This document shows, piece by piece, positions 26,499 through 34,565 of a stretch of DNA of 64,000 bases. The position numbers and the translations under genes are program-made. This DNA comes from Glutamicibacter ardleyensis. Its GTDB lineage: Bacteria > Actinomycetota > Actinomycetes > Actinomycetales > Micrococcaceae. Positions within the stretch are counted from its first letter, which is position 1, and every line of letters starts with the position of its first letter. The notes beneath the pieces are model-generated. The model was not told the origin of the DNA, searched no databases, and was given only the letters and a program-made list of their open reading frames with translations. The stretch covers positions 124,001 through 188,000 of the forward strand of contig NZ_BMKX01000007.1 of NCBI RefSeq assembly GCF_014644555.1, given 5' to 3'.

Positions 26499-27983
26499 AT
26501 GAAACTTTCGAACGCAACATTGGCCCAGATCCCGTCCGAGGTAGCAGTACCAGCCTATGACCGAAGCAAGGTCACCGCCGGAATCGTTCACTTCGGCGTG
26601 GGCGGATTCCACCGCGCCCATCAAGCCATGTATTTGGACCGTCTCATGAATCAGGGTCAAGCCTTGGAATGGGGAATCTGTGGCATGGGCATTATGCCTT
26701 CTGACGCCCGCATGCGCGATACGTTGCGTGACAGCGACGGAATGTACACACTGGTCGTGAAGAACCCGGATGGTAGCCGAGAGGTGCGGGTCATTGGATC
26801 AATTATCGATTACGTGTATGCGCCAGATGATTCGCATGCCGCGGTGGAGAAACTTGCTGATCCCGCCATTCGAATTGTCTCGCTGACCGTCACCGAAGGC
26901 GGTTACAACGTCAATCCGGTCACCGGAGAATTTGACCTAGGAAACCCGGGAATCGTCGCGGATCTGAACGACCCCGCGCAACCAAAAACTACTTTTGGGC
27001 TGATCAGCGCCGGGCTGAAGCTCCGTCGCGAACGCGGGCTCGACCCCTTCACCATCATGAGCTGCGACAACATTCAGGGCAACGGCGAGGTGGCGCAAAA
27101 GATGTTTGGCGCTTTCGCAACTGCGTTGGACGAAGAATTCGGCACGTGGGTGCAAGCCAACGTTCCGTTCCCCAACTCGATGGTTGACCGCATCACCCCC
27201 GTCACCACCGAAGCCGATCGCCAAGACGTTACCGATAGTTATGGCATCGAAGACGCATGGCCCGTGGTCTGCGAAGACTTTGTGCAGTGGGTTCTGGAAG
27301 ACAAATTCGTCTCCGGCCGTCCAGAATTCGAACAGGTCGGCGTCCAAATAGTTGCCGATGTAGTGCCCTATGAGCTGATGAAGCTGCGTCTGCTCAACGC
27401 TACTCATCAGGGGCTATGCTACTTTGGCCATCTGGCCGGCTACAGTGCAGTCCATGATGTGGCACGCAATGAACTATTCGCGCAGTTCCTCCTTCGCTAT
27501 ATGCGGACCGAGGCGGAACCAACCTTAGAAGCTCTTCCCGGAGTGGATCTGGCAGCCTATCAGGACAAACTGATCGAACGGTACAGCAACGAGTACGTTG
27601 CGGACACGATTGCACGTCTCTGCGCAGATTCGTCAGACCGCATTCCGAAGTGGCTGATGCCGGTGGTCCGCGAAAACCTTGCCGCAGATCGTGATGTGAG
27701 CCTTTCTGCCGCCATCGTAGCCAGCTGGGCTCGTTATGCCGAAGGCACCGACGAGGTCGGAGAGCCTATCCAGATCGTTGATCGTCTGGCCTCCGAGGTA
27801 CGCACCGCCGCGGCGAAACATGCCGAAGATCCTTTGGCGTTCCTGCGTCAGCAGGATCTGTTTGGCGATGTCGTCAACGACGAGAGATTCACCAAACCCT
27901 ACCTAGAGGCTTTGGAGTCCTTACATATCAACGGTGCAATCGCCACATTGGAACTCATCATGTCGCAGGCCTCAACTCGGTAA
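26499..27983 (+). CDS. Mannitol/D-arabinitol 2-dehydrogenase family protein
   Basis: A 494-residue polyol-specific long-chain dehydrogenase. NAD binding is shown by IVHFGVGGFHRAHQAMYLD; the middle has MSCDNIQGNGEV and FPNSMVDRITP; the catalytic lysine region is LMKLRLLNATHQGLCYFGHL, with the K-x5-N-x2-H pattern. Family members oxidise D-mannitol to fructose, D-arabinitol to D-xylulose, or D-altritol. The presence of a xylulokinase rather than a fructokinase argues for D-arabinitol. A strong terminator follows. Confidence 0.88.
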   Translation: MKLSNATLAQIPSEVAVPAYDRSKVTAGIVHFGVGGFHRAHQAMYLDRLMNQGQALEWGICGMGIMPSDARMRDTLRDSDGMYTLVVKNPDGSREVRVIGSIIDYVYAPDDSHAAVEKLADPAIRIVSLTVTEGGYNVNPVTGEFDLGNPGIVADLNDPAQPKTTFGLISAGLKLRRERGLDPFTIMSCDNIQGNGEVAQKMFGAFATALDEEFGTWVQANVPFPNSMVDRITPVTTEADRQDVTDSYGIEDAWPVVCEDFVQWVLEDKFVSGRPEFEQVGVQIVADVVPYELMKLRLLNATHQGLCYFGHLAGYSAVHDVARNELFAQFLLRYMRTEAEPTLEALPGVDLAAYQDKLIERYSNEYVADTIARLCADSSDRIPKWLMPVVRENLAADRDVSLSAAIVASWARYAEGTDEVGEPIQIVDRLASEVRTAAAKHAEDPLAFLRQQDLFGDVVNDERFTKPYLEALESLHINGAIATLELIMSQASTR

Positions 27984-28001
27984 CTTTTATTGCCGATGCC
28001 T

Positions 28002-28050
28002 AACGGCCGGGCGTTCCCCTGTTGCAGGGGGAACGCCCGGCCGTTTTGAT
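28002..28050 (+). terminator. Rho-independent terminator after the polyol dehydrogenase
   Basis: A perfect stem of at least 17 bp (AACGGCCGGGCGTTCCCC paired with GGGGAACGCCCGGCCGTT) closes over TGTTGCAG and is followed by a short T-rich tail. Confidence 0.9.
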
Positions 28051-28083
28051 ATCCGGAGTCACGGCTTTCGGATGATTATTGCT

Positions 28084-28106
28084 AAACTAAAGTGACACTT
28101 TAGTTT
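28084..28106. promoter_or_regulatory. 23-bp palindromic operator of the TetR gene
   Basis: AAACTAAAGTG, a single A, then CACTTTAGTTT: a perfect 11-1-11 inverted repeat ending 11 bases before the GTG start of the TetR gene. Its position and symmetry are what is expected of a TetR auto-operator, covering the transcription start. Confidence 0.75.
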
Positions 28107-28117
28107 TGAGGATTACC

Positions 28118-28714
28118 GTGAATCAGGAAATTTGGCCGGTCAGCACCCGCCCACGCAGTGTGGCAACCCATCAAAAAGTCCTGAAGGCTACAGCTGAACT
28201 ACTACGCGAGGTCGGATTCCGAGGAATTTCAGTTGAACGCATCTCTGAATATTCGGGGGTCAGCTCGGCGACGTTATATAAGCATTGGCCCACCAAAAAT
28301 GCGATAGTTGCCGAAGCTTTTGGACTTGTCACAAGTGAGTCGCTGCAATTCCCCACAACTGGTGACCCACTGACAAATCTCGTCAATTCCACGGTCGCAT
28401 CACTCACTTTTCGCAGTGTGCAGAGCGGCCGAGTATTTTTCCAGCTTTTAGCCGCTTGTTCCTTGGAACCACAAAGTGCAGCGTACATCGATCAGTTCTA
28501 TTTGGCACCCCGGCGAGAAGCCCTCAAACCACTTTTCGCTCGCGCCCTAGCCTCGGGTCAGCTGGCGCCGGGGCTGAATATAGAGATGGCCATCGACGTG
28601 GTTTATGGAGCTGCGGTCTTTCGACTGATGCGCGATGCCGACAATGTAGCTGTCGCAGACATCGAAGAAACTGTGCGTTGGTCCGTCCGCGGCCTCTTGG
28701 CTGAACAACCCTAG
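28118..28714 (+). CDS. TetR-family transcriptional regulator
   Basis: A 198-residue regulator. The N-terminal helix-turn-helix is FRGISVERISEYSGVSSATLYKHWPTK, split over about residues 29-56, which fits the TetR motif well. The C-terminal ligand domain is typical in length and shows no clear ligand signature. The GTG start is chosen because the 23-bp palindrome lies just upstream; a TTG at 28106 is at the edge of the palindrome and unlikely. It precedes an MFS transporter gene by 47 bases, so it is probably the local repressor of an efflux system. Confidence 0.85.
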   Translation: MNQEIWPVSTRPRSVATHQKVLKATAELLREVGFRGISVERISEYSGVSSATLYKHWPTKNAIVAEAFGLVTSESLQFPTTGDPLTNLVNSTVASLTFRSVQSGRVFFQLLAACSLEPQSAAYIDQFYLAPRREALKPLFARALASGQLAPGLNIEMAIDVVYGAAVFRLMRDADNVAVADIEETVRWSVRGLLAEQP

Positions 28715-28761
28715 GCATTTGCCTCCCAGTCCCCCATCACTTCAACATAGAACGAGATCTC

Positions 28762-29972
28762 GTGGCACACGCCAATAACTTCGTCACCGATAAATTCGGC
28801 TTCACCACCGCACTGATCGGCCTTTGCCTCATCGCGGCACACTCCGGCACTCCCTCGCCACTCTTTCCGCTCTACTCCGAGCAATGGGGATTATCCCCGC
28901 TAGAAGTCAGTAGCGTTTTCGCCGTATACATCCTCGGCCTGCTGGTCACCTTACTGACCTGTGGCGCACTGTCGGATCATATTGGTCGGCGCCCCGTAGC
29001 TTTTTGCGCATTGCTGATCGCTGCCGCATCGATGCTGGTCATGGCGTTCGCCGATTCGCTTAACGCCCTCTTGATTGCTCGAGTTCTGCAAGGTATCGCC
29101 TCGGGTCTTGGATTTGGCACCTTGGGTGCCGCGCTTTTGGATTACTCTCCCGCATCACGCCACGGCACAGTCGCAATGCTCAACGGCGCGGTGCCACCGG
29201 CGGCTATTGGGTTCGGCGCATTACTTAGTGGAATTCTTGTCCAGTTCGCACCACACCCATTTCAGGTTCCTTACCTAGTGGTGGCCTCGCTTCTGATCCT
29301 TGCCCTCATCCCTGCGTGCTTACTTAAGGAACGCCACCCTCGCCGTCCAGGCGTACTTCGTTCGTTGGTCCCCTCGGTGCTGATCCCCAAAGAAGTACGC
29401 CGCGAATTCTTCGTTGCTGTGGGCGCACTGCTTGCCAGTTGGGCACTGGTCGGAATGAATTTGGGGCTCGGCGCGAGCATCAGCAAAACCTTGCTGAATA
29501 TTCAGTCGCCCACACTTGGCGCTTTAGCCATAATGGCGGTGACCGGTACCAGTTCAATACTCGGTGTACTCACCTTCCGGTTCAATGCACTCAAGGTCAT
29601 GGTCCTTGGCTGTGCGGCCTTGATCGTAGGTTTGCTTGCCTCGTGCTCGCGGTTTATACGGAAGGTGTCGCTGTATATTTCATCGCAAGCATTATTGGTG
29701 GCATCGGCTTGGGTGGTGCCTTCCAGGGTGGCTTACGCACCATTGTGGAGCGCGTTCCAGCACTACAACGCGGAGGTACGCTTTCTTCGGTATATCTGGT
29801 TAGCTATCTAGCATTTGGGCTACCAACGCTCATCGCCGGGCTGCTGATCCCGAGCTTCGGATTGAAGAATGTCACTTACGGTTATGCCGGTTTTGTCATG
29901 CTCTTATCTCTGATTGCCTTGGCGTTAATCGCAGGGACTTCGAGGCAGAACCGTCGCACTTCAAAGGGCTAG
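28762..29972 (+). pseudogene. MFS transporter interrupted by a frameshift
   Basis: The first frame (28762 to about 29640) encodes eight or nine membrane helices of an MFS drug/sugar antiporter, with GALSDHIGRRPVAFCAL in the first loop and LQGIASGLGFGTLGAALLDY. Near 29628-29645 the reading moves to another frame, where the rest of the protein continues as LAVYTEGVAVYFIASIIGG, GLRTIVERVPALQRGG and the last helices to a stop at 29972. Without the shift the product would be about 403 residues, normal for the family. It may be a genuine recent null allele or an assembly error. The GTG start follows AGATCTC, a weak site. Confidence 0.75.
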
Positions 29973-29978
29973 TAGCGC

Positions 29979-30024
29979 AAAAACAAGCGTAAGTGTTTCA
30001 TGTGAAACACTTACGCTTGTTTTT
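29979..30024. terminator. Bidirectional terminator containing a parS-like 16-mer
   Basis: A perfect 22-bp stem (AAAAACAAGCGTAAGTGTTTCA with its complement) closes over TG between two convergent genes; each side ends in five Ts or As. The top of the hairpin, 29994-30009, reads TGTTTCATGTGAAACA and differs by one base from the ParB site consensus TGTTTCACGTGAAACA. Confidence 0.85.
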
Positions 30025-30034
30025 CAGCGTAAAA

Positions 30035-30814
30035 CTATTTGCGCTTTCGCTTCTTCTCCACGATCTCGGTATCGAGACTATCTGGGTCATCTAACTCCAG
30101 TTGTCCCGCTGAGATGGTATCGATTCCTTCGAAGGCCACCGCTGCGTTTTCAATGACCTTCTTGGCAAGATAACGGTTGCCTGCTCCGCCGATTACCGCT
30201 CCGATGCCAAAGGGAACCAGACGTCCGAGCATACTCGCGCCCTGGGTACCGACCATCTTGCGGATGAATTTTTTCTGCAGGCTCTTCTGCGCCGTCGCCA
30301 CCAGACTAGCGGGTTTATGAGATCCAAAAGATCGCGCCCAGCCCTGCACCGGTCCAGAGCCTCGTCCCGCCGCTTGACTTGTCAATGCGGAGATCATCGA
30401 GCTGCCTTCTTCACCCATCAGTACGCCCATGACCAGCAAACGAGACCTGTCGGGGTCATCAATGGCGATACCGTGCAGCTCTGCCAAAGACTGCGCATAG
30501 AGCGCAGAGGCTTCTAAGAACCCAAGGGTGGCAGCCAAAGAAAGCCCAAGCGCCACCGCGGTACCAACCGCTGGTACGGCAGCTGTACCACCGACGGCAG
30601 CACCTGAACCTGTAACCACTACTAGATAGTCGCGCTCAACGGTCTTTGCCAGCTCCGCGGCTGAGGCCTGCGGATTTTTGGCGCGTAGCCGCTTGAGGTA
30701 TGCCAGCACCAAGGGTCTTTGCACACCAACGCCCCGCATGATGGCGTCTTGAACGGCCGAGCGCGGTTTGCCGCTCGAATCAATAAATGTCATCGAAATG
30801 GGATCTTTGCTCAT
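30035..30814 (-). CDS. Hypothetical protein, EcsC-like
   Basis: A 259-residue protein. The centre contains glycine- and alanine-rich hydrophobic stretches (about residues 67-103, ending in LEASALYAQSLAELHGI) and a second one at about 195-215. The overall style resembles EcsC-family or similar membrane-associated proteins, but the match is weak and I would not name a function. The C-terminus is strongly charged (KKRKRK). It has a good ATG start and is monocistronic. Confidence 0.55.
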   Translation of the reverse strand: MSKDPISMTFIDSSGKPRSAVQDAIMRGVGVQRPLVLAYLKRLRAKNPQASAAELAKTVERDYLVVVTGSGAAVGGTAAVPAVGTAVALGLSLAATLGFLEASALYAQSLAELHGIAIDDPDRSRLLVMGVLMGEEGSSMISALTSQAAGRGSGPVQGWARSFGSHKPASLVATAQKSLQKKFIRKMVGTQGASMLGRLVPFGIGAVIGGAGNRYLAKKVIENAAVAFEGIDTISAGQLELDDPDSLDTEIVEKKRKRK

Positions 30815-30947
30815 GATGTACCCAGACTAATGGCTCGAGCCTGATAGTTCCCGAGAAAATGCCGGATTTTCACCGCAAAATTATTGAATCTCTAATCCTG
30901 CAGATTTTTCCCTTGAATCGTCTGGACCGCGGTGCAAGAGTTGGTTT

Positions 30948-32138
30948 ATGAAGAATGCACAGGCCAAACGCTACAATCAGGCACTAGATAAGGCTGGAAT
31001 GGGTGAACGCCCGTTGGCCTTGCTCGATTTAGAAGCGTTTGATAATAACCTGATCGCCCTACGCGAACGGGCGCAAAACCTACCTATCCGGGTGGCTTCC
31101 AAGTCCCTCAGGGTGCGTTGTGCACTAGACCGAGTTCTGGAGCAACCTGGATTTAAAGGTATTTTATGCTTCACGCTTGCCGAGGCCCTCTGGTTAGCAA
31201 GCCACGGCTACAAGGACTTGGTTGTGGCCTACCCGCAGGCAGACCCAGCGGCCATCAGCAGATGGGCAACTAGCGAACAAGCACGACAAGAGATCACGGT
31301 AATGATCGACGATACCGACCAATTAGACTTGATCGACAAGATCGCCGTGGGGCATCAGGAATTGAAGGTAGCTCTAGAACTTGATGCTTCCTACTACCCA
31401 ACAGCTACTTTCCGATTGGGCGCTGCTCGTTCGCCGTTACACGATCCCCAGGACGTGGCAGCGTTGGCTCAGCAGGTAGTTAAGCGTAAGGGTTTTAAAG
31501 TTGATGGACTCATGGGCTACGAATCGCAGATCGCTTCGGTTCCCGATGGCGGTTTGGGACTCAAAGCTCTGCTCGCTCGCAACATCCGTAAACGCAGCGC
31601 TGCTGAACTGGCCGAACGTCGAGGGGAAACGATCAGGCTGGTCAACGAGGTGACGAACCTCCGGTTCGTTAACGCCGGGGGCACCGGTTCCCTTGAAACT
31701 ACCGCGCGAGAGAACGCGATTACCGAAGTGGCTGCCGGCTCTGGACTCTTCGCCCCGGCGCTGTTTGATTCCTTTAGATACTTTCGGCCCACCCCCGCCC
31801 TATATTTAGGCTTTAGTGTCGTACGTCGTCCCGAACCCGATGTCGTCACCATTCTTGGTGGCGGCTGGGTTGCTTCCGGGCCAGCGGGCAAGAACCGGTT
31901 GCCACAGATTGCCTGGCCTAAGAAACTGAAGTATCTGCAGATGGAAGCCGCTGGCGAGGTGCAGACCCCCTTGAAGGGAGCGGCCGCCAGCAAACTCAAG
32001 ATTGGCGACACGATCTGGTTACGTCACGCCAAAGCCGGGGAACCGGCCGAACGGGTCAATCGGCTAGCGGTGTATTCAAAGGGACAGATAGTCGATGACT
32101 GGCCTACCTACCGTGGCGAGGGAAAGGCTTTCTTGTGA
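30948..32138 (+). CDS. Alanine racemase-fold amino acid aldolase/deaminase
   Basis: A 396-residue PLP-dependent enzyme of fold type III (the D-threonine aldolase / D-serine dehydratase-like group). The PLP lysine is expected in PIRVASKSLRVR (about residues 45-56), followed by the barrel motifs GILCFTLAEALWL and VALELDASYYPTATFRLG. The family is often annotated amino acid deaminase/aldolase; the substrate is unknown. Its stop overlaps the start of the lactone oxidase gene by four bases, so the two are translated together. Confidence 0.78.
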   Translation: MKNAQAKRYNQALDKAGMGERPLALLDLEAFDNNLIALRERAQNLPIRVASKSLRVRCALDRVLEQPGFKGILCFTLAEALWLASHGYKDLVVAYPQADPAAISRWATSEQARQEITVMIDDTDQLDLIDKIAVGHQELKVALELDASYYPTATFRLGAARSPLHDPQDVAALAQQVVKRKGFKVDGLMGYESQIASVPDGGLGLKALLARNIRKRSAAELAERRGETIRLVNEVTNLRFVNAGGTGSLETTARENAITEVAAGSGLFAPALFDSFRYFRPTPALYLGFSVVRRPEPDVVTILGGGWVASGPAGKNRLPQIAWPKKLKYLQMEAAGEVQTPLKGAAASKLKIGDTIWLRHAKAGEPAERVNRLAVYSKGQIVDDWPTYRGEGKAFL

Positions 32139-33442
32139 GGCGCTTCGCCAACTTTTCACGGACCGTCACCGCGACTCCGACCCAGTGGCATAGCATCTCA
32201 GATCCGGGGCAGCTTCCGCAGATTTTTAGCGCTGCCGCGGATCAAGGATTGACGGTGCGTACCGTCGGCGCCGGGCATTCTTTTACTCCATTGGTGCAAA
32301 CCAACGGAGTACTAGTGAGTCTTGACGGTTTTCAAGGAATCGAAGAAGTCGACGCATTCACCCATGAAGTCACCTTCCGGGCTGGTACCCGTTTATGGCA
32401 GATTCCACGGCTACTTGAACCATTTAATCTGGCTCTCGAAAACATGGGCGACATCGATCGGCAATCCGTTGCTGGTGCTATTAGCACCTCAACGCACGGG
32501 ACTGGTCTTGGTTTCACTGGTTTTAGTGGTGCCGTCACCGGGATTCGTATCATGCTCGCCGATGGGACTCATCAGCGAGCATCAGCGACGGAAAACCCCG
32601 AACTTTTTCACGCCACCAGAGTAAGCCTTGGCGCGCTGGGTGTGATCACACATGTCAGGTTGCGTTGTGTCCCGCATTTCTTATTGCACGCGGTAGAGCG
32701 GGTGGAAGACATCGAGCAGATAGCACAAAACTTTATCGACCGTTCCAAACAGAACGACCACGTGGAATTTTTCTGGTTCCCCGGCACCAAGCGGGCGATT
32801 GTCAAAACTAATACACGGTTAGCAGCGGGCAGTAGCCTACCAAGAATGAATTCGTTCTCCAGATGGGTCAACGATGAGCTGGTCTCAAATGGTGCCTTGC
32901 AAGGAATTAGCACCCTCGGCGCATTACGCCCGCAGTGGATCCCGAAGCTGAACCGCCTAGCTACCTCTGTACTTTCAAATAGGGAGTACACCGACCGCTG
33001 GGACAAGGTGTTCACCTCGCCCCGACGCGTTCGTTTCACCGAAATGGAATACGCTATTCCACTGGAGAACTTCACCTCGGCTTTCGCTCAACTGCGCTCG
33101 TATTTGGATAGTGTTCCCGCTCAGGTGGTGTTTCCCGTAGAGGTTCGAACAGCGGCCGCAGACGACACCTGGTTAGGCACCGCCAGCGGACGAAACAGCG
33201 TATACATTGCAGTGCATCAATATATCCATGATGACGTTCCACAGTACTTTCCTGAGGTGGAGAAGATACTGCGCGAGTTTGACGGGCGCCCCCACTGGGG
33301 CAAAGAACATTCTCTGGGCGCAGCAGATTTATCTGCGTGCTATCCGCGTTTTGGTGATTTTCAAACTGTACGTACTGCAGTTGACCCTAGAGGTTTATTC
33401 CTCAACAAGTATCTTAGACGCCTGCTAATGCGCGAAGCCTAG
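32135..33442 (+). CDS. FAD-linked D-arabinono-1,4-lactone oxidase family protein
   Basis: A 435-residue flavoprotein of the VAO/aldonolactone oxidase family. The FAD domain has TVRTVGAGHSFTPLVQT (about 41-57) and the GDIDRQSVAGAISTSTHGTG loop; the cap and C-terminus show the conserved HWGKEH motif (about 388-393). It could oxidise aldono-lactones or alditols. The GTG start lies inside the stop of the preceding aldolase gene; this gene pair is often conserved in actinobacteria. The stop overlaps the convergent gene by four bases. Confidence 0.82.
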   Translation: MRRFANFSRTVTATPTQWHSISDPGQLPQIFSAAADQGLTVRTVGAGHSFTPLVQTNGVLVSLDGFQGIEEVDAFTHEVTFRAGTRLWQIPRLLEPFNLALENMGDIDRQSVAGAISTSTHGTGLGFTGFSGAVTGIRIMLADGTHQRASATENPELFHATRVSLGALGVITHVRLRCVPHFLLHAVERVEDIEQIAQNFIDRSKQNDHVEFFWFPGTKRAIVKTNTRLAAGSSLPRMNSFSRWVNDELVSNGALQGISTLGALRPQWIPKLNRLATSVLSNREYTDRWDKVFTSPRRVRFTEMEYAIPLENFTSAFAQLRSYLDSVPAQVVFPVEVRTAAADDTWLGTASGRNSVYIAVHQYIHDDVPQYFPEVEKILREFDGRPHWGKEHSLGAADLSACYPRFGDFQTVRTAVDPRGLFLNKYLRRLLMREA

Positions 33443-34524
33443 AACTGAACGTCGGTCCAAATTAGTGCAGGGTCAGGATTATTAAGCTGAGGTGGGCCGT
33501 CCACGGATTGAGCCTGTGCCGGCTCCCGGTCGCCAATATGCCCCTGCCCAAGTACTTGCCAAGCAGAGCTTGGAACAAGGTAATTTCCCGAATCGCTGAT
33601 GGCGTCCGGACGGTTTATCTGTTTCAGTAAACCATCACGAGCAGTCAATGAGAATGGCTGCTGACCTAGTGCTCCGGCGACAATGTACGGGGCATTCCCA
33701 ACACCATCGATTTTCTTGGACTGGTCGTCGCGCAGGTACTTTTTGCCATTTAGGTAATCGTCAACCACACGCAGTTGGTCCAGTTCTCGTGATTCGGCGA
33801 ATGAGTATCCAGCGAAGTTGTCGTCGGTTTGGACCGCGATCAGATGTACCTGTTTTCCACGATACTCAATGGGAATATCCCAGAGCCCGCTACTCATTAC
33901 AGGAATTGATGCTGCCAACGCCCCGCTGAGCCCAGAGTCATCAAGACGACTCTCGGGCATTTGGTCCCATTTGAATTCCGAGACGCTGGTGACCTGGTCA
34001 GGGGTGATCTGATATTTGGAGAGCACTACGACGGATCCTTGGCCCTCAAAATCCGCTTGCCCCCAAGCATCCTCGGGGCCACCAACAATTCGATCCCCAT
34101 TCAGGTCTGCTCCGCTGGGCTTACCCTTGGACCCCACACCTAAGTACACGTAGTCGTACTCGACATCCGCACGCGCATCATCCGGGTTATTAAGATAGCG
34201 ATCTTGGAATACTTCGACGGCCTGCTCATTTGCGTCCATACCGGTCAAGACCACAACATCAGCATTGGCTGCGGTGATATTATCCGCCGCTAGCGCCGCT
34301 TGCCTATCATCGCCTTGTAAGAGGTCGGTGGCTAGTTGCCCGTCAATTTCGCGGGAAATCTGCGTATCGACGGTCGCGATGCGCAGCGATGTCTCTGAGG
34401 GTTCTTGACTCGGCGCAGGGCGCGGATCTTGCGCTTCCCAGGGGGCGGCAATTGCGCCAGCGGCGGGAAGCATTAAAAGCGCTCCCAAACCTAGGCTTAC
34501 CGTTCCTGCTAAAACTTTGCGCAC
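33439..34524 (-). CDS. Secreted endonuclease/exonuclease/phosphatase-like protein
   Basis: A 361-residue protein with a classical signal peptide (MRKVLAGTVSLGLGALLML then AAGAIAAP). The body has features of the endonuclease/exonuclease/phosphatase fold: DVVVLTGMDANEQAVEVFQDRYLN, YDYVYLGVGSKGKPSGADLNGD and GSVVVLSKYQI. A full set of catalytic residues (a Glu for metal, an Asp-His pair) is not clear by eye, so it may be inactive. It is probably exported and stands alone. Confidence 0.65.
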   Translation of the reverse strand: MRKVLAGTVSLGLGALLMLPAAGAIAAPWEAQDPRPAPSQEPSETSLRIATVDTQISREIDGQLATDLLQGDDRQAALAADNITAANADVVVLTGMDANEQAVEVFQDRYLNNPDDARADVEYDYVYLGVGSKGKPSGADLNGDRIVGGPEDAWGQADFEGQGSVVVLSKYQITPDQVTSVSEFKWDQMPESRLDDSGLSGALAASIPVMSSGLWDIPIEYRGKQVHLIAVQTDDNFAGYSFAESRELDQLRVVDDYLNGKKYLRDDQSKKIDGVGNAPYIVAGALGQQPFSLTARDGLLKQINRPDAISDSGNYLVPSSAWQVLGQGHIGDREPAQAQSVDGPPQLNNPDPALIWTDVQF

Positions 34525-34565
34525 TCTGCCACCCTACGCCGGATCAGTACTACTTTTCCAGCATC

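Noticed and set aside
28706-28727. CTAGGCA with a partial inverted partner after the TetR gene
   Set aside because: Only one full half-site and overlapping the end of a gene; not an array like that before benA.
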